From the NCBI RefSeq assembly GCF_001634625.1, contig NZ_LRSE01000004.1, positions 186,001 to 250,000 on the forward strand: a stretch of DNA of 64,000 nucleotides, written 5' to 3'. The notes under the pieces are model-generated. The model was not told the origin of the DNA. It worked only from the letters and a program-made list of their open reading frames with translations, and did not search any database. Shown in pieces: positions 1 to 8,687 of the stretch. Source of the DNA: Croceicoccus bisphenolivorans. Its GTDB lineage: Bacteria; Pseudomonadota; Alphaproteobacteria; Sphingomonadales; Sphingomonadaceae. The stretch's first letter is position 1. Each line of letters begins with the position of its first letter. The position numbers and the translations under genes are program-made.

Positions 1-303
1 CCGGTAGAAGGAGGCGAGGAACTGGCCGTGTTCCGCACGATGCGGGGCGACATCTTCACGATCGTGAACAAGTGCCCGCACAAGCAGGGCCCGCTGTCGC
101 AGGGCATCGTTCACGGCAATGTCGTGGCCTGCCCGCTGCACAACTGGAACATCAGCCTCGAAACCGGCCGCGCGCTGGGCGGCGATGACGGTTGCGTGCC
201 CACGATCCCCACCAAGGTGGAGGGCGGACGCATCTTCCTGCTGCGCGAGGCGGTGCTGAACCCGCAGGTTCCGGCCGACGAAGCGCCCAAGGCCGCGGCC
301 TGA
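1..303 (+). CDS. nirD: Nitrite reductase small subunit NirD (5' end outside window)
   Basis: This is the C-terminal 100 residues of a Rieske-type small subunit of assimilatory NADH nitrite reductase, which works with NirB to reduce nitrite to ammonium in the cytoplasm. The frame is open from base 1, so the start lies upstream. Both Rieske ligand motifs are present, CPH at in-window residues 25-27 and CPLH at 44-47, so this NirD keeps the ligands for a [2Fe-2S] centre. The gene ends 10 bp before nasA, which fits a nirB-nirD-nasA-cobA operon. Confidence 0.9.
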   Translation, partial: PVEGGEELAVFRTMRGDIFTIVNKCPHKQGPLSQGIVHGNVVACPLHNWNISLETGRALGGDDGCVPTIPTKVEGGRIFLLREAVLNPQVPADEAPKAAA

Positions 304-313
304 GCCTGATACG

Positions 314-2902
314 ATGACGAAGATCGCCACCACGTGTGCCTATTGCGGCGTCGGCTGCGGCGTCATTGCCGATACCGGCGATAGCGCGGCGGCGCGGCAG
401 GTGGTGATTTCGGGCGACAAGGCGCATCCGGCCAATCACGGCAGGCTCTGCGTCAAGGGAACCATGCTGGGCGATACGGTCGGGCAGGAAGGCCGGATGA
501 CAACCCCGTTCATCGGCAACCGGCGCGCAAAATGGGAAGAGGCGACGGCCTTTGTCGCCAGGACCTTTGCCGACACGATTGCCGAGCACGGGCCGGACAG
601 TGTCGCCTTCTACGTCTCCGGCCAGTTGCTGACAGAGGATTACTACGCCGCGAACAAGCTGATGAAGGGCTTCATCGGCAGCGGCAACATCGACACCAAT
701 TCGCGCCTCTGCATGGCCAGCGCGGTCGCCGCGCATAACCGTGCCTTTGGCGAGGACTACGTGCCGGTGACCTATGACGATCTGGACGAGGCGGACCTGA
801 TCGTCCTTGTCGGATCGAACACCGCGTGGTGCCATCCGGTCGTATGGCAGCGGATCGAAAAGGCGCGCAAGGAACGCGGCACCAAGATCGTCGTCATCGA
901 TCCGCGCCGCACCGAAACCGCGGCAGAGGCCGACCTCCACGTCGCGATTGCGCCTGATGGCGATATCCCGCTGTTCCGCGCCCTGCTGGCCGAGATGAAG
1001 GCGCGCGGCGCGGTGGACAAAGCCTTTGTCGCGCAGCATTGCAACGTGCCCGAAGGTTTCTGGGATAACCTCGACGGCGCTTCGTACGAGGACCTGCCCG
1101 ATACTTTCGCGGCGCTGGCCGACATGGTCGAAGCGCATCCGCGCATGATCACGGTATTCTCCATGGGATCGAACCAGTCGGTGCGCGGGACGGACAAGGG
1201 CAACGCGATCATCAACCTGCACCTCGCCATGGGCCGCATCGGCAAGGCGGGCGCGGGCCCATTCTCGATGACCGGTCAGCCCAATGCCATGGGCGGGCGC
1301 GAAGTCGGCGGGCTGGCCTCGACGCTGGCGTGCCATCTCGGCTTTTCCGAGGAGGAGCGGAACGCCGTCGCCGATTTCTGGCAGGCGCCCGCGATGTGCA
1401 ACGCGCCGGGCCTCAAGGCTGTCGACATGTTCCGCGCGGTCCACGATGGCCGGATCAAGGCGATCTGGATCATGGCGACGAACCCTGCGGTTTCGATGCC
1501 CGATGCAGGCTTCGTGCGCGAGGCACTGGAAAAGTGCGATTTCGTCGTCGTCTCCGACTGCATGGCCGATACCGACACGGCGCGGCTGGCCCATGTCCGC
1601 CTGCCCGCGCTGGGCTGGGGGGAGAAGGACGGGACGGTCACCAATTCCGAACGCATGGTCAGCCGCCAGCGCGCATTCCTACCAGCCGCAGGCGAAGCGC
1701 GTGCCGACTGGCGCATCATTGCCGACGTCGCCGCCGCGATGGGGTTTGGCGATGCATTCGGCTGGAACAGCGTTGGCGGCGTATTCCGCGAATATGCGGC
1801 GATGACGCTGCTGGCCAAACAGCGGGGGTTGCAGCTCGACCTCACCGACAAGGCAGGGCTTTCGGACGCGGAATACGATGCGCTTGCGCCGTTCCGCTGG
1901 GGCGGGGCGGAACCGCTGCTCGCAACCGGCTTCTCTTTCCCCGACCGTCGTGCGCGGCTGGTCGATGTGGCGCCGCTGGAGGCGAAGGCTGTCGATCCGG
2001 AGTTCCCGCTGCGCCTCAACACCGGACGCTACCGCGACCAGTGGCACACGATGACGCGGACCGGCCTTTCCGCCCGCCTTGCCCGCCACCGCAGCGAGCC
2101 GCAGGTCGAAATCCACCCTGCCGATGCGCAAAGTTTCGGCATCACGGACGGCGGCCTTGCCCGCATCTCGAGCCCGCGCGGCAGCACCGTCCTGCGCGCA
2201 AAAGTGACCGACGGTCAGGCGAAGGGCACGATCTTCTCGCCCATGCACTGGAGCGACCTGTTCTCAAGCGGCGGGCGCAGCAACCGGCTGACCGCGCCCC
2301 ATGTCGATCCCGTCTCCGGCCAGCCCGGCTTCAAGGACTGCGGCGCCGCCATCGAAGCGGTAACGCCCGACTGGCGCGCGTTTCTCGTCTCGGCGACCGA
2401 ACCCGACCTTCCCGACTGCCTCTACTGGACGAAGGCGCGGCAGGCGAAGGGCTGGCTGGTCGAACTGGCAGGCCATGGCGAGGCTCCGGTCGATGCGCTC
2501 ATGCCCGGCGGACGGTACATGGAGGCCGAGGACGTCCGCCGCGGCATGAAGCGCGTTGCCGCACTGGACGGCGATGGCCGGCTGGCCGCCGCGCTGTTCG
2601 TCACCTGCAACGGCGACCTGCCTTCGCGCGAATGGATCGCGTCGCAGCTTGGCGACCGCGACGTGACGACCGCCGAACTGCTGGCGGCGCGTCCGGCAGA
2701 GGCGATGCCCGATCCCGGCCCGCAAGTCTGCGTGTGCTTCGATGTCGGGCTCAACACCATCCTTGCCGCGATTGCCGATCAGCGCCTTTCCAGCGTCACG
2801 GCCATCGGCAAGGCGCTGAATGCCGGCACCAATTGCGGGTCATGTCGTCCGCAACTTGCCGAAATCCTGCGGGAAACCGATCTGGCGGAGGCAGCGGAAT
2901 GA
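314..2902 (+). CDS. nasA: Assimilatory nitrate reductase catalytic subunit (molybdopterin, with C-terminal BFD domain)
   Basis: This 862-residue protein reduces nitrate to nitrite for nitrogen assimilation. The N terminus has the [4Fe-4S] motif CAYCGVGC (Cys8, 11, 15) with a fourth cysteine in CVKG (Cys46), followed by the molybdopterin oxidoreductase core and a molydopterin-dinucleotide-binding domain from about residue 570. The C terminus adds a BFD-like [2Fe-2S] domain with CVC at 806-808 and CGSC at 841-844, probably an electron entry point as in other NasA/NarB enzymes. It shares an ATGA overlap with cobA. The intact cofactor motifs and the operon with nirD make the call secure. Confidence 0.93.
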   Translation: MTKIATTCAYCGVGCGVIADTGDSAAARQVVISGDKAHPANHGRLCVKGTMLGDTVGQEGRMTTPFIGNRRAKWEEATAFVARTFADTIAEHGPDSVAFYVSGQLLTEDYYAANKLMKGFIGSGNIDTNSRLCMASAVAAHNRAFGEDYVPVTYDDLDEADLIVLVGSNTAWCHPVVWQRIEKARKERGTKIVVIDPRRTETAAEADLHVAIAPDGDIPLFRALLAEMKARGAVDKAFVAQHCNVPEGFWDNLDGASYEDLPDTFAALADMVEAHPRMITVFSMGSNQSVRGTDKGNAIINLHLAMGRIGKAGAGPFSMTGQPNAMGGREVGGLASTLACHLGFSEEERNAVADFWQAPAMCNAPGLKAVDMFRAVHDGRIKAIWIMATNPAVSMPDAGFVREALEKCDFVVVSDCMADTDTARLAHVRLPALGWGEKDGTVTNSERMVSRQRAFLPAAGEARADWRIIADVAAAMGFGDAFGWNSVGGVFREYAAMTLLAKQRGLQLDLTDKAGLSDAEYDALAPFRWGGAEPLLATGFSFPDRRARLVDVAPLEAKAVDPEFPLRLNTGRYRDQWHTMTRTGLSARLARHRSEPQVEIHPADAQSFGITDGGLARISSPRGSTVLRAKVTDGQAKGTIFSPMHWSDLFSSGGRSNRLTAPHVDPVSGQPGFKDCGAAIEAVTPDWRAFLVSATEPDLPDCLYWTKARQAKGWLVELAGHGEAPVDALMPGGRYMEAEDVRRGMKRVAALDGDGRLAAALFVTCNGDLPSREWIASQLGDRDVTTAELLAARPAEAMPDPGPQVCVCFDVGLNTILAAIADQRLSSVTAIGKALNAGTNCGSCRPQLAEILRETDLAEAAE

Positions 2903-3684
2903 CCGACTTTGCAAATGGCGACGTCTGGCTGGTGGGCGCAGGCCCCGGCGATCCCGACCTGCTGACCCGCAAGGCCGAACGCCTGATCCACGAGGCGACT
3001 GTGGTCTTCTACGATGCGCTGGTGGGTGAGGGCGTTCTTGCGTTGGTCCCGCCCCATGTCCGCATGGAGCCTGTCGGCAAGCGTTCGGGCCGCCATTCGA
3101 AGGACCAGTCCTCCATCGACCGCCTGATCGTCGAAGCCGCGCTCGAAGGCGAAAAGGTCGTGCGCCTGAAGGGCGGCGACCCCGCCATCTTCGCCCGCGC
3201 GAACGAGGAACTCGAAGCCTGCCGCGCCGAAGGTATCCGCGTCTCGATCTGTCCCGGTATCACGGCGGCCAGCGCCGCTGCCGCCGATCTGGGCATGAGC
3301 CTTACGTTGCGCGGCCTTGCCCGCCGCCTGACGTTCGTCACCGCCCATGCCCGCGCGGGCGAGGTGCTGGACCTCGACTGGGCGGCGCTGGCCGATCCGC
3401 AGGCGACGCTGGCGGTTTACATGGGCAAGGCAGCGGCTCCCCACGTTTCGGCAGGGCTCATCGCAGCGGGGCTTCCCGGCGATACGCCTTGCGCGCTGGT
3501 GGAACAGGCAAGCCTGCCGACCGGCGGCGAATTCCTGACCCGCCTCGACCTGCTGCCGATCGCAGCAAAGACGGCGCTGGGCGACGGGCCGGCGCTGATC
3601 CTGATCGGGCAGGCGGTCGGCGCCGCGGTTCTGCCGCAGCGCGCGGCCAGCATCGCCAGTACGGCCAGCCTCAGGCAGCGGTAA
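2899..3684 (+). CDS. cobA: Uroporphyrinogen-III C-methyltransferase (SUMT)
   Basis: This 261-residue SAM-dependent enzyme makes precorrin-2, the first committed step to sirohaem, the cofactor of the NirB nitrite reductase. The N-terminal VGAGPGDPDLLT motif, the central RLKGGDPAIF motif and the CPGITAASAAAA segment are typical of the tetrapyrrole methylase family. Translation starts at the ATG inside the nasA stop (ATGA), indicating coupling. No CysG oxidase/chelatase domain is fused, so precorrin-2 must be processed elsewhere. The last 14 bp overlap the 3' end of the convergent GGDEF-EAL gene. Confidence 0.92.
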   Translation: MTDFANGDVWLVGAGPGDPDLLTRKAERLIHEATVVFYDALVGEGVLALVPPHVRMEPVGKRSGRHSKDQSSIDRLIVEAALEGEKVVRLKGGDPAIFARANEELEACRAEGIRVSICPGITAASAAAADLGMSLTLRGLARRLTFVTAHARAGEVLDLDWAALADPQATLAVYMGKAAAPHVSAGLIAAGLPGDTPCALVEQASLPTGGEFLTRLDLLPIAAKTALGDGPALILIGQAVGAAVLPQRAASIASTASLRQR

Positions 3685-5668
3685 GGCCGAACACGTTCCA
3701 TTCGGGGCGCGGCTTTCCGAACAGGAATCCCTGTCCCTGCTTGCACCCGAAGCCGGCCAGCACCTGCGCCTGGTGCTTCGTTTCGATCCCTTCGGCGATG
3801 ACGACAAGGTCGATATCGCGGGCAAGGTCGACGATGGCGCGAATGATATTCACGCTCTTGGGTTCGTGGATCGAGGCGACGAAGCTCTTGTCGATCTTCA
3901 GCGAATCGAGCGGCAGGTTATGCAGGTAGCTGAGCGAGGAATATCCCGTCCCGAAATCGTCGAGGCTGGCCTGTACGCCGAAAGCGCGGATCGTGCGCAG
4001 GACTTCCGCTGCTGCTTGCGCATCGATGATCGCGACATTCTCGGTAATCTCGATCTTCAGGCGGGAAGGGCTGATCGCGGTTTCCATCACCATGCCGCGA
4101 ACGATGTCGGCGAAATTGGGCTGGAGGAACTGTTCGGGCGCGACATTGACGCTTACGAACGGGGGCGTACGCGCCGCAGCCAGGGGCGGCATCCGCGCGA
4201 TCGTTTCGCAGGCCTGCCGCAGCACCCATGTGCCCAGCGCGGTCATCAGGCCGGCGTCCTGTGCACAGTCTATGAACTCGTCAGGCCCCAGCACACCGCG
4301 TGTCGGGTGGTTCCAGCGCAGCAGCGCCTCGAACCCGCAGAGCGTGTGTTCGGCGTCGAGACTGAAGATCGGCTGGTAATACAGCTCGAACTGTTTCTTC
4401 GCGACCGCCTCGCGCACTTCCTGTTTCAGTTCGCGCGCGCGGCGCACCGAAAGGCCGAGTTCGGGGGTGAAGGATACCGTCCGGCTCGCTCCCAGCCGCT
4501 TGGCCTCGTACATGGCAAGGTCCGCGTCGCGCAGCAGGCGGTCGTAACTGTCGTGGCCATCGTCGCTGGTGGCCATGCCGACCGATGCGCCGACCGCTAC
4601 CGACTGGTCGCCGATGCGGAACGGCGGGGAGAGGCATTCGTGGATCGCCTCGGCAAGGCTGGCAAGGTTGGGCCAGTCGACCAGACCCTGCAGCATGACG
4701 ACGAATTCGTCGCCGCCCGTACGGGCCAGCAGCGTCTTTACCGTGGCGATCCGGTTTTCCTGCCAGCTGATCACCGCCCGCCCCAGCCGCGTGGCGACAA
4801 GTGTCAGCAGCTGGTCGCCGTAATGGTGGCCATAGCGGTCGTTCACCGCCTTGAACCCGTTGAGGTCGAGCACGACCATCGCAAGGCCCTTTCCGTCCGG
4901 CGGCAGCGCGGCAAAGGCGGCGGCCGAGCGTTCGGCAAGGATCGCCCGGTTGGGCAGGCCGGTCAGCACGTCGTGGCGCGCGGTCTGCAACAGGGCCCAT
5001 GCGCGCTGGCGTTCGACCACGCGGCCCAGCTGCGTGCCGATCTGCTGCATGGCCCATGTGAGTTCGGGCGATTCCACGATGGGCTTGCGCGCGAAGAATT
5101 CCAGAACGGCGACGATCTCGGTCTCGACCCTGACGGGGAAGGCGCAGGCGGATGTCATGCCGCAGGCGTCGGCCTGTTGCGCGCGGGTGCAGCCGGGGAT
5201 CGAATCGAGATCGCGGGTCCATACCATCCGGCCCGTTTCCAGCACCGTGCCGGGAAGCCCCTTGCCCCGATCGAAGCTGGCATTGCCCGATGCCGCGACC
5301 AGCAGGGCAAGATCCGTCTCGTCCTCGGCGAACCATGCCTCGCAGGCGCAGGCGCTCTGCTGCGCCCCCTCGATCAGGTAGGCATTGCCGAAATCGTAGC
5401 CGAGCGTGCAGCATATCTCGGCCAATGCCGAAACGAGTGAGGTGTGCACCTCGTTCGACTTGTTCGCGATGTCGGTGATCTTCTGCAGCAGGCTGATGCG
5501 CTGTTTGCTTTCATAAAGGTCGCGCAGGCCCTTTTCCGCAATCGCCTCTGCCTCGATACGGGCCATGCGTTCGCGCAGCACCTGCCGTTCCAGCCGGGCG
5601 ATCCGTTCCGTATTGTCGGGCGGCTGGCCGAACGGTTCGAATTTGGGATCGAACTTCACCGGCTCCAT
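3671..5668 (-). CDS. GAF-GGDEF-EAL c-di-GMP signalling protein
   Basis: This 665-residue cytoplasmic protein is a composite c-di-GMP cyclase/phosphodiesterase. A coiled-coil-like charged helix (about residues 20-60) is followed by a GAF domain (about 70-220), a GGDEF domain with an intact GGDEF at 318-322, and an EAL domain with EAL at 447-449 and the DDFGTGYSSLSYL segment. Both active-site signatures look intact. The residues ahead of GGDEF do not form the RxxD inhibitory site, so product feedback may be missing. The ATG at 5668 was chosen because it lies inside the 3' end of the H-NOX gene (13 bp overlap), implying coupling. I infer that the H-NOX protein controls which activity dominates. 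Confidence 0.92.
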   Translation of the reverse strand: MEPVKFDPKFEPFGQPPDNTERIARLERQVLRERMARIEAEAIAEKGLRDLYESKQRISLLQKITDIANKSNEVHTSLVSALAEICCTLGYDFGNAYLIEGAQQSACACEAWFAEDETDLALLVAASGNASFDRGKGLPGTVLETGRMVWTRDLDSIPGCTRAQQADACGMTSACAFPVRVETEIVAVLEFFARKPIVESPELTWAMQQIGTQLGRVVERQRAWALLQTARHDVLTGLPNRAILAERSAAAFAALPPDGKGLAMVVLDLNGFKAVNDRYGHHYGDQLLTLVATRLGRAVISWQENRIATVKTLLARTGGDEFVVMLQGLVDWPNLASLAEAIHECLSPPFRIGDQSVAVGASVGMATSDDGHDSYDRLLRDADLAMYEAKRLGASRTVSFTPELGLSVRRARELKQEVREAVAKKQFELYYQPIFSLDAEHTLCGFEALLRWNHPTRGVLGPDEFIDCAQDAGLMTALGTWVLRQACETIARMPPLAAARTPPFVSVNVAPEQFLQPNFADIVRGMVMETAISPSRLKIEITENVAIIDAQAAAEVLRTIRAFGVQASLDDFGTGYSSLSYLHNLPLDSLKIDKSFVASIHEPKSVNIIRAIVDLARDIDLVVIAEGIETKHQAQVLAGFGCKQGQGFLFGKPRPEWNVFGLTAA

Positions 5669-6195
5669 TCCAGTGCCATGCGACAGATCGGGTCGCCATC
5701 CTTCATGCACAGGTCGTGCGTGATCTCGACCTCGTTGCCGAAATGGTCGGCCGCGCCGTGCACGAAGCCGTGGGCCAGCTGGCACAAGTTGCGGGGGGAT
5801 CGGTAGCCGACCATCAGCCTGCCGTTCGCGCCCTGCTGGAAATGGAAATGCGGGCAGGCCGCGCCGGAATAGAGCTTGCGCACTTCGGGATGGATGATGT
5901 CGTTCACCGACAGGATGAAGCTGCGCGAATGTTCGTGGCCGGAAAACAGGGCGCCGTAGCGCGCTGCCAGCAGCGGCATCGCCTTGCGTCCGAAGTCGCG
6001 CAGGATCTCGTCGGGCGACAGGCCCAGACCTTGCGAGGCGACCTCGACAAGCTTGTAGAGGTCCTCGTCAGGATAGCTGCCGACGGAGGTGTAGACGCCG
6101 CTGACCGCGCTTGCCTCGACAAGTTCGAACCACGCATCGGCGCCGAGGTCGGCGGTAACCACCTCCTCCAGCAGGTTGAAGACTATGCCCTTCAT
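5656..6195 (-). CDS. H-NOX haem nitric-oxide sensor protein
   Basis: This is a stand-alone 179-residue H-NOX (HNOB) domain. The start at 6195 gives the family-typical MKGIVFNLLEEVV. The expected proximal haem ligand is His102 and the YxSxR haem-propionate motif is YRSPR at 131-135, at canonical positions. Residue 140, a tyrosine in oxygen-binding H-NOX, is leucine, so I infer NO rather than O2 sensing. Cys138, His160, Cys163 and Cys171 resemble the zinc/thiol site known from Vibrio and Shewanella H-NOX. The gene overlaps the downstream GGDEF-EAL gene, its likely effector. A GTG six bases upstream is a less likely start. Confidence 0.93.
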   Translation of the reverse strand: MKGIVFNLLEEVVTADLGADAWFELVEASAVSGVYTSVGSYPDEDLYKLVEVASQGLGLSPDEILRDFGRKAMPLLAARYGALFSGHEHSRSFILSVNDIIHPEVRKLYSGAACPHFHFQQGANGRLMVGYRSPRNLCQLAHGFVHGAADHFGNEVEITHDLCMKDGDPICRMALEWSR

Positions 6196-6328
6196 CGTCA
6201 CTCCGATCGCGCGACCGTCGGCCGGTTCTACGGACGGGAAATTGCGGAAAGTTTAAGCTGCGCGAAATAGTGAACGGGGCCGCAATCGCATTGCGTAATT
6301 TGCCGCGCGACAGTCGGTTCGCAGCGGC

Positions 6329-6357
6329 TTGCAATGCCGGAAATGCCCGCCTATAGG
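6329..6357 (+). promoter_or_regulatory. Sigma70-type promoter for tRNA-Pro
   Basis: TTGCAA at 6329-6334 and TATAGG at 6352-6357 are separated by exactly 17 bases and sit 12 bases before the mature tRNA 5' end, with a GC-rich discriminator as expected for a stable-RNA promoter. Assigned by position and consensus only. Confidence 0.6.
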
Positions 6358-6369
6358 GCGCGCTCCGGT

Positions 6370-6446
6370 CGGGACGTAGCGCAGCCTGGTAGCGCATCAC
6401 ACTGGGGGTGTGGGGGTCGGAGGTTCGAATCCTCTCGTCCCGACCA
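6370..6446 (+). tRNA. tRNA-Pro (anticodon GGG)
   Basis: The 77-nt sequence folds as a cloverleaf: acceptor CGGGACG pairs with CGTCCCG, the D stem is GCGC/GCGC, the anticodon stem TCACA/TGTGG carries loop CTGGGGG with anticodon GGG, and the T arm is GGAGG-TTCGAAT-CCTCT. The terminal CCA is encoded. Confidence 0.96.
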
Positions 6447-6734
6447 GTTTCTCCAAAGATCAACTCGAATGATCTTCAATGCGGAGAAACTTCCGGGCGG
6501 GGCTAAGCGGCTCGCTCTTCCGGATACATCGGCCATATACACCGCCGGACTTCGGGCAGGCCCTCCGGTCTTCTGGCTTTGCGCATCCCCGCGCCGTCCG
6601 GTCCAGCCGCACATTGCCACCCTTGGGCAATGCTGCTAGGCGCGCGGGCTTGACCGGTTGCCCCTGATCCTTTCGCTCTTGTCTGGCGGCCGATCGATCC
6701 TATTCAAAGCGCTTCAACAAGACGAAAGCAGCCC

Positions 6735-7067
6735 ATGTCCAGCTCCCTGCTCGTTCTCGCCGCCGCAGCCCCTGCCGCCGGCCCGCCCGGATGGGTCCAG
6801 ATCCTGCCGCTTCTTGCGATGGGCGTGATCTTCTGGTTCCTCGTGTTCCGTCCGCAGATGAAGCGGCACAAGGAGCATCAGGCCAAGATCGCAGGCCTGC
6901 AAAAGGGTGATCGCGTGGTTACCGCGGGTGGTCTTGTCGGTAAGATCGTGAAGCTGGAAGACCACTACGTCGATCTCGATCTGGGGCAGGGCGTAAAGGT
7001 GAAAGCCGTGCGCTCCACCATCGGCGACGTGATCCCGCCGGGCGGCAATACCCCGGCCAACGACTGA
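6735..7067 (+). CDS. yajC: Preprotein translocase accessory subunit YajC
   Basis: This 110-residue protein is the small membrane partner of SecDF in the Sec holotranslocon. It has one transmembrane helix (about residues 20-40, LLAMGVIFWFLVF), the conserved FRPQ motif right after it and a basic/glycine-rich cytoplasmic region containing GDRVVTAGG. It is 11 bp upstream of secD and probably cotranscribed as yajC-secD-secF. The 288 bp between tRNA-Pro and this gene show no other coding feature. Confidence 0.94.
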   Translation: MSSSLLVLAAAAPAAGPPGWVQILPLLAMGVIFWFLVFRPQMKRHKEHQAKIAGLQKGDRVVTAGGLVGKIVKLEDHYVDLDLGQGVKVKAVRSTIGDVIPPGGNTPAND

Positions 7068-7078
7068 GATCTTAGCGA

Positions 7079-8677
7079 ATGCTCGATTTTCCGCGCTGGA
7101 AGCGCCTGTGGCTGTGGGCGATCACGCTGATCGGCGTGGCCGCGGCCGTTCCTTCCCTCACCATGCTGGCGGGCCAGCCGTGGCCGTCGGCCCTGCCGGA
7201 CCCGGAGATCAACCTCGGTCTCGACCTTGCCGGCGGGAGCCACATCCTTCTCGAAGCCGATACCGCGCAAGTGCGCGACCTTCGGATCGAGGCGATGGAA
7301 GAGGACGTGCGCCGCGCTATGCGCGAGGCCGATCCCGCCATCGAGATCGGCGACATCTCCACCGCTGACGGGCGCCTGTCCTTCATGGTGGAGCAGGAAA
7401 CGCAGGTCGATGCCGCGCGCGAAATCCTGTTGCCGATGACAGAGGGCGTGGGCCTCACCGGCCAGCGTGACTGGACGATCCGCGTGGTGGACGGCCAGCG
7501 TTTCATTTTCGAACCGACCGATGCCGGCCTTGAACAGGCGGTCGAAAACGCGATGGATACCGCGACCGACGTCGTGCGCCGCCGTATCGACGAACTGGGC
7601 ACGCGCGAACCCACCATCATCCGGCAGGGTGACGACCGCATCGTCGTGCAGGTGCCGGGCCTTGACGATCCGCAGAAGCTGAAGGCGCTGCTGGGCCAGA
7701 CCGCGAAGCTGGAATTCAAGCTCGTCGACCAGACGGCGCTGCCGTCCGACGTGGCGCAGGGCATCGTGCCGCCGGGCAGCCAGATCCTTCCCTTTGCCGA
7801 AGACGGCCGCGGGCAGGGATCGATCGCGGTCAAGCGGCTGGGCGGTATTCAGGGTGACCAGCTGACCAATGCGCAGCAGGGTTATGACCAGAACGGTTCG
7901 CCCGTCGTCAACATCACCTTCAACCAGGAAGGCGGACGCAAGTTCGCCGCGCTGACGACAGCCAATGTCGGCAAGCCATTCGCCATCATCCTCGACGGCG
8001 AAGTGCTGTCGGCCCCGAACATCAACGAACCGATCCTTGGCGGATCGGCGCAGATTTCGGGCGGCTTTTCGGTCGACAGCGCCAATGCGCTGGCGATTTC
8101 GCTGCGTTCGGGCGCACTGCCGATCGACCTTCAGGTCGTGGAGGAACGCACCGTCGGGCCGGACCTTGGCGCCGATTCGATCCGCAAGGGCGTGCTCGCG
8201 CTCATGATCGGCGGTACGGCCGTGCTAGCCTTCATGTTCGTGAGCTATGGCCGCTTCGGCCTCTATGCCAATGCCGCGATCTTTTTGAACGTGCTGATCA
8301 TCCTTGGCATCATGGCGGTGCTGGGCACCACGCTCACCCTGCCGGGTATTGCCGGTTTCGTTCTCACCATCGGTACCGCGGTCGATGCCAACGTGCTGAT
8401 CAACGAACGCATCCGCGAGGAACGCAGGCGCGGTCGTCGCGTGGTACAGGCCGTCGAAGTCGGCTACCGCGAGGCACAGCGCGCGATTATCGATGCCAAC
8501 GTCACGAACGTGATCGCGGGCGTGCTGCTGTTCCTGTTCGGCTCGGGCCCGATCCGCGGCTTCGCCATCGTTCTCATCATCGGTATCGTGACCTCGGTCT
8601 TCACCGCGGTGACGATGACCCGCATGTGGGTGGCAGGTTACCTGCGTAAACACCGCCCCAGCGACCTGAATATCTGA
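7079..8677 (+). CDS. secD: Protein translocase subunit SecD
   Basis: This 532-residue inner-membrane protein uses the proton-motive force to help complete Sec-dependent export. It has an N-terminal helix, a large periplasmic P1 domain beginning near NLGLDLAGGSHILLE, and a C-terminal six-helix RND-like domain with GTAVDANVLINERIREE, which carries the conserved aspartate and the cytoplasmic signature. Length is normal for alphaproteobacteria. secF follows after 10 bp with a strong ribosome binding site (GAGGAGG). Confidence 0.96.
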   Translation: MLDFPRWKRLWLWAITLIGVAAAVPSLTMLAGQPWPSALPDPEINLGLDLAGGSHILLEADTAQVRDLRIEAMEEDVRRAMREADPAIEIGDISTADGRLSFMVEQETQVDAAREILLPMTEGVGLTGQRDWTIRVVDGQRFIFEPTDAGLEQAVENAMDTATDVVRRRIDELGTREPTIIRQGDDRIVVQVPGLDDPQKLKALLGQTAKLEFKLVDQTALPSDVAQGIVPPGSQILPFAEDGRGQGSIAVKRLGGIQGDQLTNAQQGYDQNGSPVVNITFNQEGGRKFAALTTANVGKPFAIILDGEVLSAPNINEPILGGSAQISGGFSVDSANALAISLRSGALPIDLQVVEERTVGPDLGADSIRKGVLALMIGGTAVLAFMFVSYGRFGLYANAAIFLNVLIILGIMAVLGTTLTLPGIAGFVLTIGTAVDANVLINERIREERRRGRRVVQAVEVGYREAQRAIIDANVTNVIAGVLLFLFGSGPIRGFAIVLIIGIVTSVFTAVTMTRMWVAGYLRKHRPSDLNI

Positions 8678-8687
8678 GGAGGGACGC

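Noticed and set aside
2881-2910. Regulatory leader or riboswitch before cobA
   Set aside because: cobA starts inside the nasA stop codon, leaving no space for a leader.
1330-3684. 784-codon frame joining nasA shadow to cobA
   Set aside because: Only the part from 2899 encodes a protein family (SUMT); the earlier part is out-of-frame nasA.
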